A stretch of 64,000 bases of DNA from Burkholderiaceae bacterium (GCA_947448415.1 CANFMT010000008.1:30675-94674), one strand, 5' to 3'; positions 39,228 through 50,293 are shown, counted from the stretch's first letter. The notes: a model not told the origin generated them from the sequence alone. Translations and numbers: made by a program.

Positions 39228-39620
39228 ATGGATTTACGTAAATTACAACGTGTCATTATTGATGCTCTTGAAGATGTAAAAGCTCAAGATATTCGCGTTT
39301 ATGACACCACCAAATTAAGCGAACTCTTTGATCGCGTCATCATCGCGACAGGTTCTAGCAACCGCCAAACACGATCATTAGCCATGTCTGTTAAAGAAGA
39401 GGTAAATGCTAAAGGCGGCGAGGTAATTTCTGTTGAGGGCCTTGAAACCGGTGAATGGGTATTGGTAGATTGCGGAGATATTGTTGTGCACATTCTTCAG
39501 CCGATGCTCCGCTCATACTATCAACTCGAAGGCATGTGGGGCGCCAAACCTGTCCGCGTTAAATTAGCGGGAAGTAAAGGGCTTGTCAAAGCTAGCGAAT
39601 CTGAGGACGACGACGAATAA
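39228..39620 (+). CDS. rsfS: Ribosomal silencing factor RsfS
   Basis: RsfS binds ribosomal protein L14 and blocks joining of the subunits when nutrients are low. The 130-residue protein shows the family core (VIDALEDVKAQDIRVYD, IIATGSSNRQTRSLA, EGLETGEWVLVDCGDIVVHI) and an acidic tail. It sits between nadD and rlmH as in most proteobacteria. Confidence 0.95.
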   Translation: MDLRKLQRVIIDALEDVKAQDIRVYDTTKLSELFDRVIIATGSSNRQTRSLAMSVKEEVNAKGGEVISVEGLETGEWVLVDCGDIVVHILQPMLRSYYQLEGMWGAKPVRVKLAGSKGLVKASESEDDDE

Positions 39621-39640
39621 AATTGTCGTCGCATGCATCA

Positions 39641-40084
39641 ATGCGCTTAACGATTGTTTCTGTTGGACACAAAATGCCTGATTGGGTTGCAACAGCAACC
39701 CATGACTACATCAAGCGGATGCCTGCAGACTGCAGCATCGAAATCAAAGAGATCAAACCTGATCTGACGCCAGCAAAAGAAGCGGTAAAAATTGTGGCGG
39801 CCATTCCAAAAGGCTCACGAATCATTGCCTTGGATGAGCGAGGAAAAGATCAAACCACTCAGAACTTAGCCACTCAATTAGCCAATTGGCGTCAAGAAGG
39901 CTTTGATATCACTTTCCTAATTGGCGGGGCTGATGGCCTAGATGCAAGCCTCAAATCGAATGCGCAAGCAATGTGGAGGCTTTCTAGCCTCACCCTCCCC
40001 CATGCGATGGCTAGAGTCCTATTAGTAGAGCAACTTTATCGGGCATGGACTATTTTGCAAGGACATCCATACCATCGTGAGTGA
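39641..40084 (+). CDS. rlmH: 23S rRNA pseudouridine-1915 N3-methyltransferase
   Basis: RlmH is a SPOUT methyltransferase acting on helix 69 of 23S rRNA. From the ATG at 39641 (MRLTIVSVGHKMPDW) it has 147 residues; a TTG six codons earlier is less likely. Motifs LIGGADGLD and LTLPHAMARVLLVEQLYRA (in part) with the C-terminal HPYHRE are typical. It overlaps maf by 8 bp. Confidence 0.95.
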   Translation: MRLTIVSVGHKMPDWVATATHDYIKRMPADCSIEIKEIKPDLTPAKEAVKIVAAIPKGSRIIALDERGKDQTTQNLATQLANWRQEGFDITFLIGGADGLDASLKSNAQAMWRLSSLTLPHAMARVLLVEQLYRAWTILQGHPYHRE

Positions 40085-40703
40085 CTACTTTATCTACCTC
40101 GCCTCGCAAAGCCCTCGACGTCAAGAGTTATTAAAGCAAATTGGCATTACTTTTGAAATGCTTTTGCCAGATACCCATGAAGATAGTGAAAGCATAGAAA
40201 TTCCGCTTCCCCATGAAAAAGCACGCGCATATGTAGAGAGGGTTACTTTGACCAAAAGCGCCATGGCGTTGAGCCGCTTGAAAACCAGAAACCTTCCTTG
40301 GGCTCCAATATTGTGTGCAGACACTACCGTTAGCCTGCCAGATAGCAATGAAGGAGAGATTTTGGGTAAGCCCGTAGATGCTGCTGATGCCAAACGCATT
40401 CTATCGATGTTGAGTGGAAGGGTTCATGAGGTTCTCACGACTGTAGCCATCACCGTAAGCCCAAATAAAACCCCCATTCACTTAACGCAAATTTCTAAAG
40501 TTCAATTTTCACACCTAACCCCAGAGCAGATTGAAACCTATGTTGCCAGTGGAGAACCTTTTGGTAAAGCCGGCGCCTATGGTATTCAGGGGCTAGGCGG
40601 TGCACTTATTCCTTCTATCCATGGAAGCTATAGCGGTATCATGGGATTACCTCTTTATGAAACTGCCCAACTCCTAGATCGCGCTCGAGACTCTTTTATA
40701 TGA
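40077..40703 (+). CDS. maf: Maf-family nucleotide pyrophosphatase
   Basis: Maf proteins hydrolyse canonical and modified nucleoside triphosphates. The 208-residue protein starts with GTG inside rlmH and shows LASQSPRRQELLKQIG, the ADTTVSL aspartate region and GKAGAYGIQGLGG. It overlaps rng by 4 bp, the common rlmH-maf-rng order. Confidence 0.94.
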   Translation: MSDYFIYLASQSPRRQELLKQIGITFEMLLPDTHEDSESIEIPLPHEKARAYVERVTLTKSAMALSRLKTRNLPWAPILCADTTVSLPDSNEGEILGKPVDAADAKRILSMLSGRVHEVLTTVAITVSPNKTPIHLTQISKVQFSHLTPEQIETYVASGEPFGKAGAYGIQGLGGALIPSIHGSYSGIMGLPLYETAQLLDRARDSFI

Positions 40704-42163
40704 ACGAAGAAATTCTCATTAATATCACCCCCCAAGAAACGCGGGTTGCTTTAATACAGCAAGGCGCTGTACAGGAATTACAAATTGAGCGTACACGTCA
40801 ACGCGGCATTGTTGGCAATATCTACTTAGCAAAAGTTGCCAGGGTTTTACCGGGAATGCAATCTGCCTTTATAGAGATTGGTTTAGATCGCACTGCATTT
40901 ATGCATGTAGCAGATATCACCCAAAATAATCCTCAGGCCCAAATTGAGAAATTGTTATTTGAAGGTCAAACTGTTCTGGTACAAGTTTTAAAAGATCCAC
41001 TTGGCACCAAAGGAGCTCGACTCACAACGCAATTAAGCATCGCCGGGCGCAACTTAGTTTATCTTCCACCAGCAGGGAGCGATCCAGCCACTGAAAAATA
41101 TATTGGGGTATCCCAGAGAATTGATCAACCTGAAGAGCGTGAGGCGATCAAAGCCCGTTTAGCTAGCCTGATGGCTGATGATGAAAAAGGAGGCATTATC
41201 GTGCGTACCAGCGCCCAAGATGCCTCTGATACCGAGCTTCAGCATGATATGCGCTATCTACGTACTACTTGGGAAAGCATTCGTGAGGCCATGAAAGTCA
41301 AAGCAGCGCCCTGCTTACTCTATCAAGACCTTAGCTTAGCTGAACGCGTACTCCGTGATGTAGCGGGTGAGGACACCACCCAAATTCGAGTAGACTCTGC
41401 AGAAAACTTTGAGAAATTAAAAGCTTTCACTAATCTCTATATGCCTAATCTTCTGGGCAAGCTTTCATTACATCGTGGTGAACGCACCCTCTTTGATTTG
41501 TTTGATGTCGATGCTGAAATCAATAAAGCATTAGGTCGGAGAGTAGATCTCAAATCCGGTGGTTATCTTATGATTGATCAAACAGAGTCCATGACTACTG
41601 TTGATGTCAATACAGGAAGCTATGTTGGTGCCCGCAATCTAGATGATACGGTTTTTAAAACCAACCTCGAGGCCGCCCAAGCAATTGCGCGTCAACTGCG
41701 TTTACGCAATCTTGGTGGCATCATCATTATTGATTTCATCGACATGGTAAGCAAAGACCATCAAGAATCTGTACTGCATGAACTCAAGCGTAATCTAGAG
41801 CGCGACCATGCGCGCACATCAGTCAGCGAATTCTCAGCACTTGGCCTCGTTGAGATGACCCGCAAGCGTACCCGTGAGTCTTTGGCGCATATTACCTGCG
41901 AACCCTGCGCTACCTGTATCGGTAAGGGAGAGGTAAAAACTGCCCAAACTGTTTGCTATGAAATTCTGCGAGAAATCGTACGTGAACACCGACAATTTAA
42001 TCCCCGAGAATTTCGGATTGTAGCCGCGCCTGATGTGATTGATCTCTTTTTAGAGGAAGAAAGTCAGTTTTTGGCACAACTTGGGGACTTTATTGCAAAG
42101 CCGATCAAGCTCCAGGCAGAGGGAACCTTCCGCCAAGAACAATACGACATTGTTTTGAGCTAA
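40700..42163 (+). CDS. rng: Ribonuclease G
   Basis: RNase G is an endoribonuclease of the RNase E/G family that matures 16S rRNA. The 487-residue protein has an S1 domain (about 38-120), the catalytic DNase I-like region (TTVDVNTGSYVG, IIIIDFIDM) and the zinc-link cysteines CEPCATCIGKG. It lacks the long C-terminal scaffold of RNase E, consistent with RNase G. Confidence 0.95.
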   Translation: MNEEILINITPQETRVALIQQGAVQELQIERTRQRGIVGNIYLAKVARVLPGMQSAFIEIGLDRTAFMHVADITQNNPQAQIEKLLFEGQTVLVQVLKDPLGTKGARLTTQLSIAGRNLVYLPPAGSDPATEKYIGVSQRIDQPEEREAIKARLASLMADDEKGGIIVRTSAQDASDTELQHDMRYLRTTWESIREAMKVKAAPCLLYQDLSLAERVLRDVAGEDTTQIRVDSAENFEKLKAFTNLYMPNLLGKLSLHRGERTLFDLFDVDAEINKALGRRVDLKSGGYLMIDQTESMTTVDVNTGSYVGARNLDDTVFKTNLEAAQAIARQLRLRNLGGIIIIDFIDMVSKDHQESVLHELKRNLERDHARTSVSEFSALGLVEMTRKRTRESLAHITCEPCATCIGKGEVKTAQTVCYEILREIVREHRQFNPREFRIVAAPDVIDLFLEEESQFLAQLGDFIAKPIKLQAEGTFRQEQYDIVLS

Positions 42164-42183
42164 ATTGATCTAGCCTTCAATTC

Positions 42184-43947
42184 TCAAGTGTTTGAAAACT
42201 GAATGCGATGAAGATTTGCGTAAAGACCATCTTTATTAATTAAGTCTGCATGCGTGCCATTTTCAGCAATCTGGCCATGCTCTAGGACCACAATTCGGTC
42301 TGCATGCTCAATGGTAGAAAGTCTGTGAGCAATGATTAATGTAGTTCTACCAGCCATCAGTCGATCCAAAGCACTCTGTACTTGGCGCTCAGACTCTGAA
42401 TCTAAGGCTGAGGTAGCTTCATCCAAAATCAAGATAGGAGCATTTTTATAAATTGCTCGGGCGATTGCCAAGCGCTGACGCTGCCCACCAGATAGGCGAT
42501 TACCGTTATCCCCCACTAGAGAATCTATTCCGTCTGGCAATTCCTGAATGAGGGCTGAAAGATTTGCAGCCTCTATTGCCTCCATCACGCGACCACGGTC
42601 AATACCCTCTTCGCCTGTTGCTCCATAGGCCACATTAGCAGCAATCGTGTCGTTAAACAAAATGACATCTTGACTAACAAAGGCAATTTGCTTTCTAACA
42701 TCGGCTAAAACAATATCCTCGAGCGGCACATCATCCAAAAATATATGCCCACTGGTTGGCTTAAAGAAACGGGGTAGTAGATTAACCAAGGTAGATTTAC
42801 CGCCACCAGATGGTCCAACGAAAGCAACCACTTCACCAGGTTTAATAGTTAAATTGATGCTTTTTAAGGCATCATCACGACCAGCTTCTTGTTGGTATGA
42901 AAATCCAACGTCTTCAAAACGAATTCCGCCCTTGGCCTTCTCAAGTGATTTCATATTAGCGCGACGTTCATCACCCTCCTCAATCGGCTGATCCATCAAA
43001 CCAAAAATCATTTCAGCTGCAGTAAGGCCGCGCTGTAGAGGCTGATTAATATCTGCCAAATGCTTCAAGGGAGAAATCACCAACATCATGGCAGTAATAA
43101 AAGCTGCAAAGCCACCAACCGTCGTACCTTCGGTGGCTGACTGCATTAACGCTATGACTAGCACCACGGACAAGGCCATGGAGGCTATCAACTGAGTAAT
43201 CGGTTGGTTTAAACCGCCAGCTACAGCAGACTTCAAAGCAAACTGACGCAAGCGCTCAGCTTTTTCAATAAAGCGTGACATCTCATAATGCTCTGCCCCA
43301 TGCACTTTAATAATTTTATATCCGGCGGTAGCCTCTTCAACGATATAAGCCAACTCGCTAGTTAGCGTTTGTTGCTCTCGGTTTAAAGAGCGTAAGCGGC
43401 GGTTAATCTTGCTCATAATAAAAGCAATGATCGGAAAAATAATCAGGACCACCAAAGTCAACTGCCAGTTGAGATAAATTAGATAACCCATCAAACCTAC
43501 AACAGTCAGAGAATCTCGAACTAAACTAATTAACATTCCACCCATGACAGATAAAACATTGTTTACCTCAAATACGACTGCATTAATTAAATTAGAGGCA
43601 GAATTTTTTTGAAAGAATGTTGTCCCTGCATTGAGCAAGGTTTGAAACATTTGCTCGCGTAACCTTAGCAGGGCAGAATTGATCACCCTAGAAAGAAGAT
43701 AATTGGATAAGAACTGAGCCAAACTACGCACCATAGCCAAACCGACCAAGAAAACCGGTACTTGCCACAATTTGCTATTAAGCTGCCCCGTAAAGCCACG
43801 GTCGAGCAATGGCTTCATCAAGGCAGGAATAGAGGTCTCGGCGGCGGCTACAAAAGCCATAGCCACCAAAGACCCAATAATCAAGCCAATATGGGGCTTT
43901 AGATAGGTTATTAAGCGATTTAGAGCAATTCGGTCTTGAGCATTCAT
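42184..43947 (-). CDS. msbA: Lipid A export ABC transporter MsbA
   Basis: MsbA flips lipid A-core across the inner membrane. The ATG at 43947 ([16 protein letters not shown]) gives 587 residues, the usual MsbA size; the longer open frame upstream runs into the divergent glycosyltransferase gene. Six membrane helices precede the nucleotide-binding domain with [28 protein letters not shown] and [10 protein letters not shown]. Its start lies only 10 bp from the start of the divergent glycosyltransferase gene. Confidence 0.95.
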   Translation of the reverse strand: MNAQDRIALNRLITYLKPHIGLIIGSLVAMAFVAAAETSIPALMKPLLDRGFTGQLNSKLWQVPVFLVGLAMVRSLAQFLSNYLLSRVINSALLRLREQMFQTLLNAGTTFFQKNSASNLINAVVFEVNNVLSVMGGMLISLVRDSLTVVGLMGYLIYLNWQLTLVVLIIFPIIAFIMSKINRRLRSLNREQQTLTSELAYIVEEATAGYKIIKVHGAEHYEMSRFIEKAERLRQFALKSAVAGGLNQPITQLIASMALSVVLVIALMQSATEGTTVGGFAAFITAMMLVISPLKHLADINQPLQRGLTAAEMIFGLMDQPIEEGDERRANMKSLEKAKGGIRFEDVGFSYQQEAGRDDALKSINLTIKPGEVVAFVGPSGGGKSTLVNLLPRFFKPTSGHIFLDDVPLEDIVLADVRKQIAFVSQDVILFNDTIAANVAYGATGEEGIDRGRVMEAIEAANLSALIQELPDGIDSLVGDNGNRLSGGQRQRLAIARAIYKNAPILILDEATSALDSESERQVQSALDRLMAGRTTLIIAHRLSTIEHADRIVVLEHGQIAENGTHADLINKDGLYANLHRIQFSNT

Positions 43948-43957
43948 ATAATGAATT

Positions 43958-44719
43958 ATGCCCACCTTATCAGTCATACTCATCACCCGCAATGAAGAGG
44001 CTAATTTAGAAGCCTGCTTAGCCTCCTTGGAGGGTATTGCCCAGCAAATCGTGGTTGTAGATACCAATAGCGCTGACCGCACCCTTGAAATCGCTCAAAA
44101 ATATGGATCTCTGATCTCTCAGCCATCGGACTGGCCAGGCTTTGGGCCACAAAAAAATCGTGCCTTAGGCCTGGCAACAAGTGACTGGGTTTTATCCCTA
44201 GATGCAGATGAGCGTCTTACCCCCGCCCTAAAGTCTGAAATCTTAACGGCCATCCACCATAGCGCCCATGTAGACTGTTTTGCCATTCCCCGTCTGTCTT
44301 GGTATTGCGGTAGATTTATCCGTCACTCAGGCTGGAGTCCAGACTATGTGGATCGCTTATTTAGACGTGGAACAGCTCACTTTTCAGATGACTTAGTTCA
44401 CGAGCGCCTCATTCCCAAAGGTCAGGTAGCAAAACTAAAGAATCCCATGCTGCATTACAGCTTCATGAACTACTCCCAAGTCCTTCAAAAGTTAGATCGA
44501 TACTCCACCGCATCAGCAGAACAGGCTTTTACAAAAGGCAAAACCAGCAGCCCCCTGAAAGCAGTTCTTCATGGAGCGTGGGCTTTTTTCCGCACTTATA
44601 TATTACGCACTGGTTTCTTAGATGGGCCTCAAGGATTTGCATTGGCTATCTCAAATGGCCAAGGAACGTATTACCGCTACATTAAGTTATGGCATCTAAA
44701 TCAGGATGCTGAAAAATGA
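43958..44719 (+). CDS. Family 2 glycosyltransferase, WaaE/KdtX-like
   Basis: The 253-residue GT-A enzyme has [20 protein letters not shown], the DTNSADRT nucleotide-binding segment and SLDADERL with the DxD metal motif. It resembles WaaE/KdtX enzymes that add a sugar to heptose in the LPS core, and lacks membrane segments. It overlaps the next glycosyltransferase by 4 bp and starts 10 bp from divergent msbA, so an LPS core role is likely. Confidence 0.88.
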   Translation: MPTLSVILITRNEEANLEACLASLEGIAQQIVVVDTNSADRTLEIAQKYGSLISQPSDWPGFGPQKNRALGLATSDWVLSLDADERLTPALKSEILTAIHHSAHVDCFAIPRLSWYCGRFIRHSGWSPDYVDRLFRRGTAHFSDDLVHERLIPKGQVAKLKNPMLHYSFMNYSQVLQKLDRYSTASAEQAFTKGKTSSPLKAVLHGAWAFFRTYILRTGFLDGPQGFALAISNGQGTYYRYIKLWHLNQDAEK

Positions 44720-45495
44720 TTTCGATTTTGTTGGCCACTTACAACTGGCCGCAAGCACTCAAGCTTTGTCTAGAATCTCTAGCATCTCAAACTGATCGCC
44801 AGTTTGAAATCATCATCGCCGATGACGGCTCGACAGAAAGTACCAAGCAAGTTATTGAATCCTTCAAGATCTCTCACGATATCGCCATTACCCATCTATG
44901 GCAAGAAGATCAAGGTTTCAGAAAAACCAAAATTCTGAATGCAGCTATTGCTGCAGCGCTTGGCAATTACCTTGTCTTTCTGGATGGCGATTGCATAGTG
45001 CAGCCCGATTTTGTTGCAAATCATCGCGCACTTGCCCAAAAAGGCTACCTAGTAACTGGCAGCAGAATATTGCTCAATGAAAAATTAACTCGCCAACTAC
45101 TAGATTGGCCTCAATGGAGTTTTCAGAAATTTAGCCTTGGTTTAGTGGGAAAACGTTTAAGTGGTGAGATTAATAAGTACTGGCCCCTAAAAATTAAATT
45201 AGGCGATGGGTCTTGGCGTGATTACAAGAAATTTGTCTGGCGCAGAATCAAGGGTTGCAATATGGCCTGCTGGAAAGCTGATGCAGAGGCCATTAATGGA
45301 TTTGATGAAACGATGACTGGCTGGGGGCATGAAGATGCAGATTTTGTCTTCCGTCTACAGCGTCATCATATCCAGCGCAAGTCTGGCTCCTGGTCAACAG
45401 AGGTACTTCATCTCTTTCATAAAATAAATGATCAAAGCAATGCTGCCGAGAATGCTCGTCGTGTTCGTGAAAAAATTCTGGCCAAAGCTATTTAA
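44716..45495 (+). CDS. Family 2 glycosyltransferase with galactosyltransferase-type C-terminus
   Basis: The 259-residue protein starts [20 protein letters not shown] and carries IIADDGS and FLDGDCIVQPDF (DxD). It then has the GCNMACWKADAEAINGFDE...GWGHEDADF segment typical of the Glyco_transf_7C region that binds the acceptor. The sugar and acceptor are unknown; the position between two LPS-type transferases suggests core oligosaccharide assembly. Confidence 0.87.
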   Translation: MISILLATYNWPQALKLCLESLASQTDRQFEIIIADDGSTESTKQVIESFKISHDIAITHLWQEDQGFRKTKILNAAIAAALGNYLVFLDGDCIVQPDFVANHRALAQKGYLVTGSRILLNEKLTRQLLDWPQWSFQKFSLGLVGKRLSGEINKYWPLKIKLGDGSWRDYKKFVWRRIKGCNMACWKADAEAINGFDETMTGWGHEDADFVFRLQRHHIQRKSGSWSTEVLHLFHKINDQSNAAENARRVREKILAKAI

Positions 45496-45513
45496 AACAT
45501 CAATACTTCGAAT

Positions 45514-46671
45514 ATGAGCGTTTACTCCAACCTCAAGCCTAAAAAAATATTATTTATTGCCACGCGGCAAATTGGCGATATTCTGATCACCACCCCGCTC
45601 ATTAGTAAAGCGAGGGAGTTATGGCCAGAAGCGGAATTTCACTTTTTGGGGTCCCGAGGTAAGGTTGAGATGTTGCATGGCAATTCAGATATTGCTGAAA
45701 TCATTGAAACCTCAGATCGCCCCAGTTTTGGCGAATATCTATCGCTCCTAACCCGCTTATTTCAACGCTACGACTTAGCTGTCATCACTCAGCCAAGTGA
45801 TCGCGCATACATTTATGGCTTGCTTGCTGCTTTTAGAAGGGTTGGTGTACTAGGTGGGCATCCGCAAGGCAAGGATGCTAAAGAAGTAAATGGGAAAACT
45901 AAAAGCGAAAAGCAAAATACCTGGAAGAAATTGATCTGCATGGGTACAGTAGATATTGATTACTTTAAACAACATGTCATCGCTGAAAAAATACGTCTGC
46001 TAGAAACTTTCTTTAGAAATCCATCTGAATTATTCAGCAAACCAATCTCTGTAACTCCTCCTGCTGGGGAACCCTTAGCACCCCTCATCACAAATGCCCT
46101 TAAACAACCCTATGTTGTTATCCATGCCGGCCCCCTAACTGCATATAAAAGATGGCCTTTAGGGCATTGGGTAAAACTCATTACTTGGTTAGTTAAAAAC
46201 GACTATCAGATAGTTCTCAGCGCTTCGCCTGCAAAACAGGATGTACAACTCAATCACGATATTATTTCCTTATTGGATGATGAGGCGCGCGCAAAAGTGA
46301 TTGACGCTGCAGGTCAATTAAGCATTCCTCAGGCGGGTACTTTAATTCGCGGTTCAGCCCTCTACATTGGGGTGGACACGTCTATAACCCACTTAGCGGC
46401 TGCATGCAATACCCCAACCATCACTTTATTTGGAGCAACACCTCCAACCAACTTTGGTCCGTGGCCCAATGGGTTTATCGACGAACAGCCCTACCAGTTA
46501 CGTGCCCGCACTCAAACGGTAGGTAATGTCACCATACTGCAAGGTCCTGGTGAATGTGTGCCTTGCCGCAAGGCCGGATGTAATGATCGGGCTGATAGTA
46601 AAAGTGAATGCCTTGATTTACTTGAACCTAGCCAAGTCATTGAGGCAGTTCAACAAGTACTACAAAAATAG
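45514..46671 (+). CDS. Family 9 glycosyltransferase, heptosyltransferase-like
   Basis: The 385-residue GT-B protein begins KKILFIATRQIGDILITTPLI, the typical heptosyltransferase entry. It has IHAGPLTAYKRWPLGHW and the donor-site motif YIGVDTSITHLAAACNTPTITLFGAT. It resembles WaaC/WaaF/WaaQ enzymes adding heptose to the inner LPS core. A cysteine-bearing tail (CVPCRKAGCNDRADSKSEC) is present, as in many RfaQ-type members. It ends 1 bp before the convergent dnaE stop. Confidence 0.9.
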   Translation: MSVYSNLKPKKILFIATRQIGDILITTPLISKARELWPEAEFHFLGSRGKVEMLHGNSDIAEIIETSDRPSFGEYLSLLTRLFQRYDLAVITQPSDRAYIYGLLAAFRRVGVLGGHPQGKDAKEVNGKTKSEKQNTWKKLICMGTVDIDYFKQHVIAEKIRLLETFFRNPSELFSKPISVTPPAGEPLAPLITNALKQPYVVIHAGPLTAYKRWPLGHWVKLITWLVKNDYQIVLSASPAKQDVQLNHDIISLLDDEARAKVIDAAGQLSIPQAGTLIRGSALYIGVDTSITHLAAACNTPTITLFGATPPTNFGPWPNGFIDEQPYQLRARTQTVGNVTILQGPGECVPCRKAGCNDRADSKSECLDLLEPSQVIEAVQQVLQK

Positions 46672-46672
46672 T

Positions 46673-49600
46673 TTAGTGATACTGAACCTGAACAGGATCT
46701 TTTTGTTTGGCTGCCAGAATTTGATTTAAGCTATGCAAGCAAGCATCATCAGGATAGATACGCAACTCTTCCGGGAACTGCATTAAACATGCTCCACCAC
46801 TGGTTATCACCGCAGCCGTCAGCATTAAACCTTTAATGCCATCGTTGGATCCTGGGGTTGGTGGCGTCGGAGCGCCCAACTTAGGATCGCGTACTCTGTT
46901 AACCATGAGATATGGGCCAATTTGACTACGAAGCATTTTCAAATCAATCGCTGAATCAATGCATACATGAATATTGCGTGCAAACCGCATACGGGCCCCA
47001 GTAATATCCATCACCGCCTCAGAAACAATGCGCACTCCTCCAGAGAATTTATCTGGAGTGACATTGACCTTAGCAACCAGTAACTCGTCTTCTTTCAGCC
47101 ATGAACGATTCGGTTCATAGACTTCACTATACAAGGTGATCTCTAGCGCGGCAGTACCATCATCGATGGTAGCAATCATCATGCGCCCACGCTGTCCAGT
47201 GAGCATTCGAGCAGAAGTAATAATGCCGGCTATGAGTTGATCCTTACCTTCGGTAATCTTAGATAAAGGCTGGCGAATAAAGTGGGATGTCTCTTCGCGA
47301 TACGCATCAAACATATGACCTGTTAAACACAGACCTAAAGCAGTTTTTTCTTCTTGTAGGCGCTTCTTCTCTAACCAAATTGGTTCACGCACTAACTCTG
47401 GTAGGTGACGATTTTCTTCCCCGGCTACATCAAACAAACTGACTTGATGAATCGAGGCTTCCGCTTGCTCAGCAGCTTCAATGGCTCTTGCTAAAGAAGC
47501 TAACAGGGTGGAGCGAATGTCATATAGATTGCCACCTACCGGGACAGAATCACGATAAAGACTATCAAAAGCACCCGCACGCATTAAGGCTTCAATTGCG
47601 CGGCGATTAACCTGCCGACGATCTACACGCGCGCAGAAATCAAATAAATCTTTAAAGGGTCCGCCAGCCTCACGTGCTTTAACGATGACTTCAATAGCCG
47701 CCTCACCGGTACCCCTAACCGCCCCCAAGCCATAACGGATATGACTGATAGGGCTATCTGGAGCTGCATCTGGCGCACGTAATGGTGTGAACTCATAAAC
47801 ACCAGTATTAATATCTGGTGAGAACACTCGAATATTATTTACCAAACAATCGTCATACAGAATCTTCACCTTGTCGGTGTCATCCATAGCGAGCGATAAG
47901 TTAGCCGCCATAAATTCAGCTGGGTAATAGGCTTTCAACCAAGCCGTTTGATAGGCTAGGAGTGCATAAGCAGCAGCATGAGATTTATTAAATCCATAGC
48001 CTGCAAAACGCTCCATCAAGTCATAGATTTCGTTTGCTTTGCCCTCAGAAATGCCGCCCGCTTTTGCACCATCACTAAAGATCTTGCGATGCTGGGCCAT
48101 TTCTTCAGGCTTTTTCTTACCCATCGCGCGACGCAACATATCAGCGCCACCCAATGAGTAGCCGCCAATCATCTGCGCCATCTGCATCACCTGCTCTTGA
48201 TAAACCATGATGCCGTAGGTCTCACGAAGAACAGGTTCAATACGAGGATCTGGATACTCTACTTTTTGACGACCATGCTTACGCTCAATAAAGTCTGGAA
48301 TCAAGTCCATTGGACCTGGGCGATATAAGGCTACCAAGGCAATAATGTCTTCAAAGCGGTCTGGCTTAGCCTCACGAAGCATGCCTTGCATGCCGCGGCT
48401 TTCTAGCTGAAATACCGCAACCGTATTAGCGCGCTTAAGAACGTCGAATGCTTTTTCATCATCCAGTGGAATCTCACCAATATTCCAATCCCTGCGATCT
48501 GCATGCAGGGCTTTAATCCAGCGTTCTGCTGCCGCCAAAATGGTTAAGGTAGTTAATCCTAAGAAGTCGAACTTGACCAAGCCGATTGCTTCGACGTCGT
48601 CCTTGTCGAACTGACTGATCACCGAGCTGCAATCTTGGTCTTTACTTTCTTGGGTATAGAGCGGGCAAAAATCGGTGAGGCGTCCTGGTGCAATTAATAC
48701 ACCGCCAGCATGCATACCTACGTTACGAGTCATGCCCTCTAATTGTTGCGCTAAGGAAAGTAATTGCCGTACTTCATCTTCGTTCTTTTCGCGGTCTGCT
48801 AATTGCTTCTCTTCTTTTTTAGCCATTTCAATAGTCATGTACTGACCTGGCTTATTGGGCACCAGCTTGGCAATGCCATCTACAAAGTTATAGCCCTGCT
48901 CTAATACGCGGCCAACATCTCGAATTGCCGCCCTCGCCGCCATCGTTCCGAAGGTTGCAATCTGACTTACCGCATCCTTACCGTATTTATCTTTCACGTA
49001 CTGAATCACGCGGTCTCGACCGTGTTGGCAAAAGTCAATATCGAAGTCGGGCATCGATACCCGCTCAGGATTTAAGAAGCGCTCAAAAAGTAAGTTGTAC
49101 CGTAGTGGGTCCAAGTCAGTAATGCCAAGTGAATACGCTACTAAAGAGCCCGCTCCAGATCCACGTCCGGGGCCAACAGGTACGCCATTATTTTTAGCCC
49201 AGTTTATGAAGTCCGCAACGATTAAGAAGTAACCCGGAAATCCCATCTGAGCAATTGTCTTGACCTCAAAGACAAGGCGCTCATGGTAGCGTGTCATTTC
49301 TTTTTCACGCTCTTGCGCATCCGGGAAGTTGCGTTCCATATGACGCTTTAAACCAATCTCCGATTGCTGTAATAAATAATCGTCAAGCGTAATGCCTGGT
49401 GGCGTTGGAAAATCTGGCAAACGTGGCTGACCCAAGACCAATGAAAGATTGCAACGCTTGGCAATTTCTACTGAATTGGCTAATGCGACTGGTAAATCAG
49501 CAAAACGCTTTTCCATCTCCTCTTGCGTTAAGAAGTACTGCTCTTCATTGAACTTCTTGGCGCGCCGCGGATTACCAAGCAATTCGCCTTCAGCGATACA

Positions 49601-50290
49601 AACGCGGGCCTCATGGGCAGTAAAGTCACTTCTTTGCATGAACTGCACTGGATGGGTCGCCACAATAGGCAAATTCAACTCACTTGCAAGATGGCAGGCC
49701 AGCTGCAATTGTTTCTCATCCTGAGGATTCCCACCACGCTGAACTTCCAAATAGAAAGAATTGGGGAAGAGTTTTTCATAACGCCTGGCGACAATTTTGG
49801 CTTGATCATCCTGCCCAGCCAAAAGTGCTGCGCCAACTTCACCCATACGAGCGCCAGAGAGCGCTATTAATCCATGCGTTAGAGTCTTTTTAGCGGCCTT
49901 ATCTTCTGCTTTCGCTGCGGGTTCACTAAACCATGCTGAATCCACTTCAGCTCGTCCACGAGATTGATTATCTAGAAATGCTCGACTGAGCAACTGACAT
50001 AAATTGAGGTAGCCAGAATGGTTTTGCACCAAGAGCAATAGGCGATGGGGCTGGTCAGGATCCTGGGAGTTACTGACCCAAACATCAGCACCAGCAATCG
50101 GCTTGATACCACCAGACCGAGCGGCGGTATAAAACCGTACCAAGCCAAATAAATTACTTAAATCTGTAATAGCCAAGGCGCCCATTTCATCTTTGACGGC
50201 AGCGGCAACTGCATCGTCAATGCGCACGACTCCATCCGTAATCGAAAACTCGGAATGAACGCGAAGATGAACAAAATGAGGTGAAGCCAT
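46673..50290 (-). CDS. dnaE: DNA polymerase III alpha subunit
   Basis: DnaE is the main replicative polymerase. The 1205-residue protein has the N-terminal PHP domain (FVHLRVHSEFSITDG), the polymerase core with GPGRGSGAGSLVAYSLGITDLDP and PDFDIDFCQ catalytic aspartates, the helix-hairpin-helix region and a C-terminal OB fold. It is the dnaE1 type, not the error-prone ImuC type. The start is 3 bp from the divergent gluQ start. Confidence 0.96.
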   Translation of the reverse strand: MASPHFVHLRVHSEFSITDGVVRIDDAVAAAVKDEMGALAITDLSNLFGLVRFYTAARSGGIKPIAGADVWVSNSQDPDQPHRLLLLVQNHSGYLNLCQLLSRAFLDNQSRGRAEVDSAWFSEPAAKAEDKAAKKTLTHGLIALSGARMGEVGAALLAGQDDQAKIVARRYEKLFPNSFYLEVQRGGNPQDEKQLQLACHLASELNLPIVATHPVQFMQRSDFTAHEARVCIAEGELLGNPRRAKKFNEEQYFLTQEEMEKRFADLPVALANSVEIAKRCNLSLVLGQPRLPDFPTPPGITLDDYLLQQSEIGLKRHMERNFPDAQEREKEMTRYHERLVFEVKTIAQMGFPGYFLIVADFINWAKNNGVPVGPGRGSGAGSLVAYSLGITDLDPLRYNLLFERFLNPERVSMPDFDIDFCQHGRDRVIQYVKDKYGKDAVSQIATFGTMAARAAIRDVGRVLEQGYNFVDGIAKLVPNKPGQYMTIEMAKKEEKQLADREKNEDEVRQLLSLAQQLEGMTRNVGMHAGGVLIAPGRLTDFCPLYTQESKDQDCSSVISQFDKDDVEAIGLVKFDFLGLTTLTILAAAERWIKALHADRRDWNIGEIPLDDEKAFDVLKRANTVAVFQLESRGMQGMLREAKPDRFEDIIALVALYRPGPMDLIPDFIERKHGRQKVEYPDPRIEPVLRETYGIMVYQEQVMQMAQMIGGYSLGGADMLRRAMGKKKPEEMAQHRKIFSDGAKAGGISEGKANEIYDLMERFAGYGFNKSHAAAYALLAYQTAWLKAYYPAEFMAANLSLAMDDTDKVKILYDDCLVNNIRVFSPDINTGVYEFTPLRAPDAAPDSPISHIRYGLGAVRGTGEAAIEVIVKAREAGGPFKDLFDFCARVDRRQVNRRAIEALMRAGAFDSLYRDSVPVGGNLYDIRSTLLASLARAIEAAEQAEASIHQVSLFDVAGEENRHLPELVREPIWLEKKRLQEEKTALGLCLTGHMFDAYREETSHFIRQPLSKITEGKDQLIAGIITSARMLTGQRGRMMIATIDDGTAALEITLYSEVYEPNRSWLKEDELLVAKVNVTPDKFSGGVRIVSEAVMDITGARMRFARNIHVCIDSAIDLKMLRSQIGPYLMVNRVRDPKLGAPTPPTPGSNDGIKGLMLTAAVITSGGACLMQFPEELRIYPDDACLHSLNQILAAKQKDPVQVQYH

Positions 50291-50293
50291 GAG

